Shown: positions 7,862-15,072 of the stretch, piece after piece
Numbering within the stretch: the stretch's first letter is position 1
Layout of the letters: each line of letters opens with the position of its first letter
NCBI GenBank assembly: GCA_023433985.1
Contig: JAEYTN010000610.1
Span: 1 to 24,177, forward strand
Source: Pseudomonadota bacterium
GTDB lineage: Bacteria; Pseudomonadota; Alphaproteobacteria; Rhizobiales; Devosiaceae
DNA: 24,177 nucleotides
Direction of reading: 5' to 3'
Notes under the pieces: model-generated
Told to the model about the DNA's origin: nothing
Databases searched by the model: none
Seen by the model: only the letters and a program-made list of their open reading frames with translations
Position numbers and translations under genes: made by a program

Positions 7862-9172
7862 TCAGCCTCGGGTCAACTCCGCGGCCTTGCCATCGCCCGC
7901 GGGAGCCGGCTTCACCATCTCCCAGACGGTGCCGAGTTTCACCGACCGGTTCGATTTCAGGATGATCAGGCTGGGAGGCAGCGTCGCGAGATAGGCCAGC
8001 GTCTCGCCGTAGGTCTCGAGCCCGATGACGTTTCCGTAACCCGCCGCCCGAACCTTGTTCGCGCTGCTGGCCGCGGGGCCGAAACCGACAACCTGGGTGG
8101 CGACCTCGCTGGCGCGACGCAGGAGCTTTCGATAGATGGAGCTCTTGTCGGTCCGGGTGTCCGATACTTCGCCCAGGACCAGCACCACCGGACCCGCCCC
8201 CAGGTTCGGAAGGTCGTCGATCAGCCGCTCGACCTGCCAGAGCGGCGCCTTGAAGGTGTCCACGACATAGGTGTGCCCGTCGGTGCCCACGCCGACATTC
8301 ATGCGTAGCCGGAATGGGTTCACGTGCGCCAGGTCCGCCACCGCCCGGCCGAGATCGGCGTTCGAGGCGTGGACGGCCGTCAGCGCCGCAAGAATGGACG
8401 GCAGCATCAGCGTGCCGACAAACCTCGTCCTGACCCGATGGCGCGTAGTCCCTACCACCAGGTCGAATGACAGCCGCTCGGGCCAGCGCGCCGTCACGTT
8501 CTCGGCCCGTAACTCGGCGTCCGCGCCCACGCCGAACAATACCACCCGGCCGGGCGCACTGGCGGACATGGCGCGCACGCGAGGATCGTCAGCGTTCAGG
8601 CAGGCGATCCCGCCGGGCCGCAACGTCTCGACAAGTACCCGCTTCTCCCTCGCCACGCTGGCCAGGACGCGATCGGCCACGTGTGCTCCCCCTTCATCGG
8701 CAGCGGCCTCCTTGAAGCTCGAGAGATGATCGCTGCCGACGGCCGTCACGACCGCAATATCGTGCCGCATCACCCCCGCGACGCTCGCTATTGCCCCCGG
8801 ATGATGTCCCGAAACTTCCTGCACCACGTAGTCGGTGGGTGCGCTCAGCTTGGCCAAACGCCTGAACACCGCCGAACGCATGTTGCGCTGGGTGGCGAAA
8901 TTCGTGCTGCCCTGTTTGGCAAACAGGCGGCCAAGCAGGTGAACCGTGGTCGATTTCCCACAGCTCCCCGTCACCGCGACATAGGTTCCGCAGTTGCGGC
9001 GGTTGAGCCGTCCCTGAACCCCATGAACCTCCGTACGCACGGCGCGATACCAGGACAAGGCCGGCGGGAAATGCTTGGACAGCAGGTCCCTTACGCGTCT
9101 TCGCAACGTGGCGTCTTTCGCCTTGGCCAGCTTGTTCAGGGTCTTTCTCCTGCTCGGAACACTCACTCTCAC
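7862..9172 (-). CDS. Mur ligase family protein (MurE/MurF-like ATP-dependent amide ligase)
   Basis: The 436-residue protein has a basic N-terminal extension of about 60 residues. A Mur-ligase central domain follows, with P-loop GSCGKST at 69-75. The family hallmarks then come in order: EVSGHHPGAI, VTAVGSDHLSSF, CLNADDPRV, a middle FRLRMNVGV, and a C-terminal Rossmann-like domain with VLVLGEVSDTR and VVGFGPA. Mur ligases join an amino acid or peptide to a carboxylate through an acyl phosphate. This gene lies among glycosyltransferase and carboxylate-activating genes and far from any cell-division/wall cluster, so a role in modifying a surface polymer is likelier than peptidoglycan synthesis; this is an inference. 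The GTG start overlaps the upstream stop as GTGA; a second in-frame GTG lies 6 bases downstream. It is the last gene of the operon. Confidence 0.8.
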   Translation of the reverse strand: MRVSVPSRRKTLNKLAKAKDATLRRRVRDLLSKHFPPALSWYRAVRTEVHGVQGRLNRRNCGTYVAVTGSCGKSTTVHLLGRLFAKQGSTNFATQRNMRSAVFRRLAKLSAPTDYVVQEVSGHHPGAIASVAGVMRHDIAVVTAVGSDHLSSFKEAAADEGGAHVADRVLASVAREKRVLVETLRPGGIACLNADDPRVRAMSASAPGRVVLFGVGADAELRAENVTARWPERLSFDLVVGTTRHRVRTRFVGTLMLPSILAALTAVHASNADLGRAVADLAHVNPFRLRMNVGVGTDGHTYVVDTFKAPLWQVERLIDDLPNLGAGPVVLVLGEVSDTRTDKSSIYRKLLRRASEVATQVVGFGPAASSANKVRAAGYGNVIGLETYGETLAYLATLPPSLIILKSNRSVKLGTVWEMVKPAPAGDGKAAELTRG

Positions 9173-10281
9173 CGCAGATGCGAGAGGTACAACTGCTCGT
9201 ACGATTGCACCATCAACGATGTGCCCAGTTGCTCTTCGGCGAACTGCCGCGAGCGCTTCCCGGCTGCCGGCCCGGCCCATCCGGGTGCCGTCGCGAACAT
9301 GTCCGCCAGCACGTCGGCGCCCCCACCCCGCTTCGCATCGAAGAAACGGACGCCGGTGCCGCCGGCTACCGCCAGCTCGCAATGGGGGCCGATGTCCGAA
9401 AGCACGCAGGGCAACCCCGAGGCCATCGCTTCGAGCACCGCATTGGGAAAGCCTTCTGCTGTCGATGCAGATGCGAACAGGTCCGCCATGCGCAGGTAGG
9501 GCCGCACATCGCTCGTCCGCCCCACCAGCCGGATGTTGTCGTGTCCCGCCGCCTCGGCAGCTATCCGCTTCGACAGCGGACCGTCGCCCACCAGCAGCAG
9601 GGTCACCCCCGATGCCAGCGCGGCCCGCACCAGCCGCAGCGGATTCTTGCGCTCGCTCAGATGGCCGGTGGCCACCACCACGGTCTCGTCGGTTGGTATC
9701 CCGTGGGCGAGCCGCAGGCTCCGCTTCTCCTCGGGCGAGGCCGGGTAGTAGTGAGCCAGGTCCACGGCGTTGCGAATGACTGTGGTGCGCGGAACGAACG
9801 GCGCCAGCGCCGCCATCACGGTTGCCGATACGGCGACCACCGATGACGCGCGTCGCAACCGTGCCAGGTGGATGGGGACGAGGCCATGGCCGGGCAGGCC
9901 GTAGGTCATCGGATAGTCCAGCCACGGCACGTTCCGCACCGTTGCCACATGCGGCACGCCGGACACCGCGCCGGCCAGCACGTCGCCGCGGAAACCGTGG
10001 CTGTGAATGAGATCGGGCTGCCGGCGCTCGAGTTCTCGCACCAGTGCGGCGAGGCCCTGGGTCGCACCCTGCCAACGCGACAGGCCCAGCGACACCAGCT
10101 CGATCCCGGCGGCCTGGAAATCGTTCCAGCGCGACTCGGCCGGCTCGGGTGAGAGGGTGATCACCACCGGCCGCCAGCGCCGGGCCGCGATTCCCCCCGC
10201 GATGTTCAGCAATTGCTGCGTCGGCCCGCTCCGCGCCACGGTGGAGGTCACGAACGCAACTCGACGGACAGGTTGGCTCAT
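9169..10281 (-). CDS. Glycosyltransferase family 4 protein
   Basis: The 370-residue GT-B-fold protein has an N-terminal acceptor-binding half: VAFVTSTVARSGPTQQLLNIA, with the Gly/Pro loop typical of GT4 enzymes, and DLIHSHGFRGDVLA. Its nucleotide-sugar half has VVVATGHLSERKNP, LLLVGDGPL, NIRLVGRTSDVRPYL and the EX7E-type motif in STAEGFPNAVLEAMASGLP. It is a retaining transferase acting on the cytoplasmic face; donor and acceptor cannot be read from the sequence. The ATG overlaps the upstream CapK-like gene stop as ATGA, and its own stop overlaps the Mur-ligase start, so translation is coupled on both sides. Confidence 0.88.
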   Translation of the reverse strand: MSQPVRRVAFVTSTVARSGPTQQLLNIAGGIAARRWRPVVITLSPEPAESRWNDFQAAGIELVSLGLSRWQGATQGLAALVRELERRQPDLIHSHGFRGDVLAGAVSGVPHVATVRNVPWLDYPMTYGLPGHGLVPIHLARLRRASSVVAVSATVMAALAPFVPRTTVIRNAVDLAHYYPASPEEKRSLRLAHGIPTDETVVVATGHLSERKNPLRLVRAALASGVTLLLVGDGPLSKRIAAEAAGHDNIRLVGRTSDVRPYLRMADLFASASTAEGFPNAVLEAMASGLPCVLSDIGPHCELAVAGGTGVRFFDAKRGGGADVLADMFATAPGWAGPAAGKRSRQFAEEQLGTSLMVQSYEQLYLSHLR

Positions 10282-11630
10282 GAGCGACCTGCTGCTGCAC
10301 CCGGCGCCGCGACCGAGCTGATGACGTGGCGGTGCTTGCCCGAAGGGCTGGGAGCAATCGAACCGGCGAGGACGAGGTCCACCTCACACTCCGGCCCCAT
10401 GATCTCGTGCAATGCGCTCCGGATGCGGCCGGACGCCGCGGGCAAGCGGGCCTCGCCCTCCGCCAGCGAGCGCGGCTCGAGCCGGATCTGCAGCCCGCCG
10501 TCCTCATTCTGCACGATCTGGTATCGGACGACCCAGTCCAGTTCGTTCAGCACGAACCTGAACGCTCCGCCATGAATTTTTCCGTACCGCTTCGAGGTCA
10601 CGTGGTCGGTGGTCCGCCCGTGCACCGTGGCCAGCCGCGGCCAGGTGCAACCGCACGCACACTGTCCTTCGAGGAACGAAGCTTCGTCCCCGATGCGATA
10701 GCGGATCAGCGGCATGGCGCGGTTGACCAGCGAGGTAACCAGCAACTCGCCCCGCTCACCGGGCTCGCAGGGCGAACCGTCGGGCCGGACGATCTCGATG
10801 ACATGCGTCAGGGGTGAAATATGCAGACCCTCGTGGCTGGCGCACTCTGCGGCCATTTCCCCCGTTTCGCGGGAGCCATAGCGGTTGAAGACCGGGCTGG
10901 AGAAGGCCCGTTCGATATTCTTGCGCGCGTCCTCATACAAGGTGCCAGCGGTCGATACCACGCCGGCACACGGCGGCAGCCGCCGCCCCTCGCGGATAAG
11001 GTGGCGTGCAAACTCGTGCAGGCTCTCCGCATATCCGTAGATGTTGACGGGCCGCACCTGCCGGATGACCTGTTCGTACCGCACGAGATCCTCGGGGGAC
11101 ATCCGGTAGGCGTCGAGCCAGGTCTCGCGCTTGAGCGCCCTGAGCGCCGGTCGCCACCATCGCCCGGCGCTCCGATCGCGCTGCGAACCCCAGAGCACAA
11201 TACGCGGCAGGCCCTGCTCGTAGCTCGACCAGCCGTCGAAGCAGGCTTTGGTTGCCCTCGACCACCGGCGGTGCGACGCATCCTGCAGGATGCGGGTCGG
11301 CTCCCCCGTCGAGCCGCCCGAACTGTTCCAGCGCGCATCGCGACTGGCCGGTGGCAGCGACTCGCCGAGTTGGCGGACGTCCTGCTTGGACAGCGGCGGC
11401 AGGTGCGAGAAGCGATCGAGGTCGATCCGCCCCCCCTCCCCCAGGACACCGCTCGCCCGCAGACGCTCGCCATAATACGGGACTTGCCGGCCGACGTGCT
11501 GCAGCAGCGAGCTGAGACTCCTACGCTGCAGCTCGGCCAGTTCGGTCCACGGCATCCGCGACGCCGAGCGGAGCGCTGCGAGCTCCGGCCCGAGCAGCGA
11601 TTGATAAAGCTGAGCGAATACGGGGCGCAT
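10278..11630 (-). CDS. CapK/phenylacetate-CoA ligase-like adenylate-forming enzyme
   Basis: The 450-residue protein belongs to the ANL superfamily in its short CapK-like form. The adenylation P-loop SSGGSTGEP is at 103-111. It is followed by INIYGYAES-type core strands (VNIYGYAESLHEFA), NRYGSRETGEMAAEC, the acid-binding GELLVTSLVNRAMPLIRYR with IGDEA, a Cys-rich C-x-C-x-C loop (GQCACGCTWP), and the C-terminal HGRTTDHV hinge region. Such enzymes activate a carboxylic acid as acyl-AMP and sit in many capsule or exopolysaccharide loci. The acid used here is unknown. ATG 11630 was chosen; a TTG at 11645 would overlap the upstream stop as TTGA, and neither has a strong ribosome binding site. Upstream, 11 bp separate it from the degenerate ATP-grasp gene. 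Confidence 0.85.
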   Translation of the reverse strand: MRPVFAQLYQSLLGPELAALRSASRMPWTELAELQRRSLSSLLQHVGRQVPYYGERLRASGVLGEGGRIDLDRFSHLPPLSKQDVRQLGESLPPASRDARWNSSGGSTGEPTRILQDASHRRWSRATKACFDGWSSYEQGLPRIVLWGSQRDRSAGRWWRPALRALKRETWLDAYRMSPEDLVRYEQVIRQVRPVNIYGYAESLHEFARHLIREGRRLPPCAGVVSTAGTLYEDARKNIERAFSSPVFNRYGSRETGEMAAECASHEGLHISPLTHVIEIVRPDGSPCEPGERGELLVTSLVNRAMPLIRYRIGDEASFLEGQCACGCTWPRLATVHGRTTDHVTSKRYGKIHGGAFRFVLNELDWVVRYQIVQNEDGGLQIRLEPRSLAEGEARLPAASGRIRSALHEIMGPECEVDLVLAGSIAPSPSGKHRHVISSVAAPGAAAGRS

Positions 11631-11641
11631 GGAGGCGGCGA

Positions 11642-12763
11642 TCAAGGTTGTTGCACGGAGCCCAGCGCGGGCTCCCGCCTGTCGGAGCGTGTCCCGCCGC
11701 GTCGCGAGAGCAGCGCCGCACGGGCGGCCCGAAGCCTCGCATCGCCTAGCAGCGGCCCGTGCAGCTGCGCGGCCGCCACCTCGAGGCGGTTCGACGCATC
11801 GACGACCATGTACCCCTGCCTGCCCCGCAGCAGCAGGAACGTGGCGGCATTGATCATCGGCAGGTGGTTCATCGCCCGGTGTGCCGTTGCCAGGGCCGCC
11901 TCCCAATCAGGCACGCGTTGCCCTTCGATCGCTTCCCCCGTCGCCGGATCGACGGCGAGGAACAAGCGCTCTGGCCGCGGACCGCGCACGACGGAGGCGG
12001 CACGGCCGAGCACACCGGTCGCGGGATCGATGCGGGCCGCAGTCGCGAGCAGGTCACGCAACGGCGTGGCGGCGCTCCCGCCCCCCGTCGCGAGCGGCTT
12101 CAGCGCAAAGGCACAAAAGGGCTGCCGCGTCTGCCGGTCGCGCAGCATCGCGATGCTGAGGAACTCCAATCGCGCCGGTTCGCCGCCGGCGAGGAAATCT
12201 TCGGGAACTTCGGCAACAAGGTAGAAGCCCTCCCGCAGGATTGCCTCCACCGAGGCTCCGTCAAGCACCCTGCCGTCGAGTTCGAACGAAGTACCGTGCT
12301 TCACCAGAAGCCAGGGAGGCGAAGGCTCCGGGCCGAGCAAGGGCCGCACGATGGCGCAGCGTACCTCCGCGAGGAACTGCGCGATCGTCGTCTCGCCCCC
12401 GTCGCCTTGCGGCAGGAACGCACCGCGCCGGATGACGCCCACCACGGGCGGGCCGAAGCGGAGCCGGTCCATCAAGTGATGCAGCGCGTCCTTGCGATCG
12501 AGCATCTCGGCGTAGGAACCGTTGAAGGCCCCTGGCCGGCTGGCGTCGAAATCCGGCCAGTAGCTGCCGATGGGTGCGTCGGCATAAAGGTAGCGCTTGT
12601 CCCCGGTCATGCCCCGCAACAGCAGGCGCGCCCTGGCCAGGGAAAGCCGCTCTCCCCTTGACGCCACCCGGTCCTGCGCCAGGAAACGGCGAAGCACGTT
12701 GAGGCGATAATAGACCCGCGTAGGGGCCAGCAGGCGGCGCGCCCTCGTCACGAGCGCCTTCAT
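11642..12763 (-). CDS. Degenerate paralogue of the sugar-transfer-associated ATP-grasp protein
   Basis: The 373-residue protein is recognisably related to the upstream gene product. Both share LLRG-x4-DKRYLY, a following F-x-x-x-R-x-x-x-x-NG-x-Y and a D-x-K segment, and both have a late P-x-W followed by a P-LL region. The catalytic part has diverged: where the neighbour has AKRFDGGGG this protein has VRPLLGPEPS (Lys to Arg and no glycine-rich loop), GWD is replaced by NAAT at 305-308, and E-G-N by D-A-S-N at 322-325. It may therefore be a non-catalytic partner or an enzyme with changed specificity; this is an inference. The ATG at 12763 overlaps the upstream stop as ATGA. A longer open frame reaching 13165 is only an antisense-frame extension through the neighbour. 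Confidence 0.72.
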   Translation of the reverse strand: MKALVTRARRLLAPTRVYYRLNVLRRFLAQDRVASRGERLSLARARLLLRGMTGDKRYLYADAPIGSYWPDFDASRPGAFNGSYAEMLDRKDALHHLMDRLRFGPPVVGVIRRGAFLPQGDGGETTIAQFLAEVRCAIVRPLLGPEPSPPWLLVKHGTSFELDGRVLDGASVEAILREGFYLVAEVPEDFLAGGEPARLEFLSIAMLRDRQTRQPFCAFALKPLATGGGSAATPLRDLLATAARIDPATGVLGRAASVVRGPRPERLFLAVDPATGEAIEGQRVPDWEAALATAHRAMNHLPMINAATFLLLRGRQGYMVVDASNRLEVAAAQLHGPLLGDARLRAARAALLSRRGGTRSDRREPALGSVQQP

Positions 12764-13887
12764 GGCGTTGCGCTCTGCCCGGTGAGCTGCGGCGTCGATC
12801 CGGTCCGGATCTCCTGGAACTGCCGGCGGCTGATAATCCCGGCATTCAGCAGGTACTCGGCAAAGCGCCCCGATTCCAGCAGCGGGCGATGCGACTGGAT
12901 CAGCTGCACGCCCGAATAGCTGTTGCCCTCGAGCAGCATGAAGCCCGACTGGAGGACCACCACGTCCCACCCGACATAGGCGAAGCCGGGGAAGCGGTCG
13001 ACGAAATCGAGCAGCCAGCGCCTGAGCTCGGCCCAGTTGGGGATCAGCGTCCCCTGGATGCGCGCGCCGGTCTCCGGATGAGACTGGAAGGTGGCGGGCC
13101 TCGCGTCCTTGGTGAAATGCAGCGCCTCGCCCAGGGCACCGGTTTCCAGGTCCACCGCCGCGCACAACCCGCCCCGGTTGAAATTATCGGTCGGAGCCGA
13201 CACCGCGCGGCCGATCCGCTGCACCGCAAAGGCGATCCACGGGCTCGACCTGCCATCGTTGACCGTCAGGATTCGGATGGTGTTGACCGAGTGCGGGTAG
13301 AGCGCCTCGGCGTAGGCTGCCTGCTGGATCGCCTCCTCCACCATGAAGGCCTGGCGCCCCAGCAGGAGCTCGATCTCGGTCGCGCTCATGGGGGCGCCAT
13401 TCACCGTGAAGGCGCTCCCGCGCCGCTCGATGCGGAAGATCTTCTTGCCACCCCCGCCGTCGAAGCGCTTGGCCACGACAGGGCCGCCAAACCTCTCGAG
13501 TGCAGCCGAAAGCGGCACCCGGTCCACGACCTCGCCCCGCTCGCCGAGCATTTCGGTGGCGCCGTCCTCGCCGATCGTGGCCACGGTCCGCGGGCACCGG
13601 ATCGCGCCGGCAACCGCCTCCTTGAACATCCACTTGTGGTCGAGGATCTTCCGATACGCTCCGTTGAGCCTGCGCGTGCGAAGCCGGGCAAAATCGCTGA
13701 GATAGGTCGGCAGTGGCCTGCGGTCGGCCCCCAGTTGATAGAGGTAGCGCTTGTCGCTGTGGAAGCCCCTGAGCAGGAAGGGCCATTTCCACGCCGCAAG
13801 CGGCAGTCCGTTGACCTCGATCTCCTTCACAAGAAATTGCCGCGCCTGCCTGAAATTGCTGTAGCGGCGCTTTAGAAACTGCTCCAA
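12760..13887 (-). CDS. Sugar-transfer-associated ATP-grasp protein
   Basis: The product is about 375 residues long from TTG 13887. It has an N-terminal helical/DKRYLY domain (about 35-90) and then an ATP-grasp core. K140 in VVAKRFDGGGG is followed by the flexible glycine loop, F181MVEEAI, VNTIRILTV (201-209), DNFNRGGLCAAVD, and the metal-binding GWD (306-308) and LLEGNSY (E320). This matches the ATP-grasp family found beside glycosyltransferases, which ligates a carboxylate to an amine or similar nucleophile; the substrates are unknown. The start is uncertain. TTG 13887 has AGGTG 5 bases upstream and leaves 61 bp for a divergent promoter. GTG 13956 would add 23 residues and overlap the divergent gene. 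It is the first gene of the five-gene operon. Confidence 0.75.
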   Translation of the reverse strand: MEQFLKRRYSNFRQARQFLVKEIEVNGLPLAAWKWPFLLRGFHSDKRYLYQLGADRRPLPTYLSDFARLRTRRLNGAYRKILDHKWMFKEAVAGAIRCPRTVATIGEDGATEMLGERGEVVDRVPLSAALERFGGPVVAKRFDGGGGKKIFRIERRGSAFTVNGAPMSATEIELLLGRQAFMVEEAIQQAAYAEALYPHSVNTIRILTVNDGRSSPWIAFAVQRIGRAVSAPTDNFNRGGLCAAVDLETGALGEALHFTKDARPATFQSHPETGARIQGTLIPNWAELRRWLLDFVDRFPGFAYVGWDVVVLQSGFMLLEGNSYSGVQLIQSHRPLLESGRFAEYLLNAGIISRRQFQEIRTGSTPQLTGQSATP

Positions 13888-13948
13888 CTGGACACCTGGA
13901 TACCCAACCCGTGAGAACCCTAGCTTGAGCGTGAATGAAGGGTCCAGA

Positions 13949-14824
13949 GTGGACACAGCCGCTGCGTACGCAGTGTCCCCGAACAAACGAGCGCCGCAGC
14001 GATTTTCCGTGCTGATGGCGGTACATGGGCAACAGTCCCCCGCGCGCCTCGACGCGGCGCTCCACAGCCTCAGGCGGCAGACCGTTCCTGCCACGGAGAT
14101 CGTGCTCGTCGCCGACGGACCATTGCCGGCCGCACTGCAGCAGATCATCGCCTTGGCCTGCCAGGAGCTCCCCATCGAGGTGGTGGCGCTGGGCGAAAAC
14201 CGGGGCCTCGGCGCGGCGCTGGACGCGGGCCTCGCGGCATGCACCTGCCCGCTGGTCGCCCGCATGGATTCCGATGACATCGCACTGGATCACCGGTTCG
14301 AAACGCAGCTGTCGCAGCTGGAGGAGACTGGCGCGGACATCTGCGGCAGCGCCATCATCGTCGTGCAGGACGATGGCGCGATCGCCCCCACGCGCTGGAT
14401 GCCGCTGACGCATGACGACATCGTCAGGGCCCTGTGGGCCAACCCGTTCGCCCACGGGTCCGTGATGTTCCGGCGCGACCGGGTGCTGCAAGCGGGCGGC
14501 TACAATCCGGATCTGCGACGCCAGCAGGACTACGACCTGTGGTTCCGCTGCGCCGAGGCCGGACTGCGCTTTGCCAACATCGCCGAGCCGCTGCTGGTCT
14601 ATCGGGACCACTCGTCATCGGCCCCGCTGCCGGTTCGCCTCAGGCAGGCCTGGCGGCAAGCGCGTCTGGGAGCATCGAATGCCGGCCACCTGCGGCTCCC
14701 GTTGTGGAAGCAGGCCGCCTGCTACTACCCCTTGCTGAGGGCCCTGCTGCCGCTCACGCTGCGGCGTTTCCTGCGGCGACTGGAAGGCCGGCTCGACCCG
14801 CGACGCCACCGGCAGCCGTCCTGA
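13949..14824 (+). CDS. Glycosyltransferase family 2 protein
   Basis: The 291-residue GT-A-fold inverting transferase begins FSVLMAVHG at residue 19. It continues with EIVLVADGP, ALGENRGLGAALDAGL, the metal/nucleotide-sugar motif DSDD at 107-110, NPFAHGSVMFRRD, GGYNPDLRRQQDYDLWFR (the ED-like catalytic region as QD at 193-194) and LLVYRDHSSS. A basic, amphipathic C-terminal tail could bind the membrane. GTG 13949 was preferred because GAAGGG lies 6 bases upstream; TTG 13925 and GTG 13931 have no such site. It is transcribed away from the five-gene polymer operon and probably adds a sugar to the same product. Confidence 0.85.
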   Translation: MDTAAAYAVSPNKRAPQRFSVLMAVHGQQSPARLDAALHSLRRQTVPATEIVLVADGPLPAALQQIIALACQELPIEVVALGENRGLGAALDAGLAACTCPLVARMDSDDIALDHRFETQLSQLEETGADICGSAIIVVQDDGAIAPTRWMPLTHDDIVRALWANPFAHGSVMFRRDRVLQAGGYNPDLRRQQDYDLWFRCAEAGLRFANIAEPLLVYRDHSSSAPLPVRLRQAWRQARLGASNAGHLRLPLWKQAACYYPLLRALLPLTLRRFLRRLEGRLDPRRHRQPS

Positions 14825-14891
14825 CCGGCAGGCCAAAGCGGCTGCCCGGCCCACCGGGCCCGGTATCGAAGTCACTCGATTTCGTTGGGAA

Positions 14892-14968
14892 TGGCGCGCC
14901 CGAAGAGATTCGAACTCCTGACCCCCAGATTCGTAGTCTGGTGCTCTATCCAGCTGAGCTACGGGCGC
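14892..14968 (-). tRNA. tRNA-Arg (anticodon ACG)
   Basis: The minus strand folds as a complete 77-nt cloverleaf. The acceptor stem GCGCCCG pairs perfectly with CGGGCGC, followed by discriminator G and an encoded CCA. The D arm holds AGCTCAGCTGGATAGAGC. The anticodon stem CCAGA/TCTGG encloses loop CTACGAA, giving anticodon ACG, which reads CGU/CGC/CGA after A34-to-inosine editing. The T arm contains GTTCGAATC. It lies alone between the GT2 gene and the sensor kinase gene. Confidence 0.97.
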
Positions 14969-15004
14969 CTGTCGGCCGGACGGCAGGTCCGGCGGAACGC
15001 GGTG

Positions 15005-15033
15005 TGCATACATGGGGCGCACCGGCATTGCAA
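15005..15033 (-). promoter_or_regulatory. Possible sigma70 promoter for tRNA-Arg
   Basis: On the minus strand TTGCAA (-35-like) and TATGCA (-10-like) are separated by exactly 17 bp and end 37 bp before the tRNA 5' end, leaving about 30 nt of leader. The match to consensus is moderate (4/6 and 3/6), so position and spacing are the main support. Confidence 0.35.
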
Positions 15034-15072
15034 GCGGTGAGACGACAGGTTTTTTGACGCACTCGTGACAGG

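Noticed and set aside
9173..10507. The Mur-ligase frame extends open far upstream, suggesting a single 881-residue protein
   Set aside because: The upstream part is Arg/Pro-rich shadow sequence over the GT4 gene; the ligase has a natural GTG start overlapping the GT4 stop.
14844..14859. GCCCGG-CCCA-CCGGGC hairpin after the GT2 gene
   Set aside because: There is no T tract after it, and short GC palindromes are expected by chance in DNA of this composition.
14892..14968. tRNA-Arg as an attachment site for an integrated island carrying the polymer genes
   Set aside because: No repeat of the tRNA 3' end and no integrase or mobility gene was found in the window.
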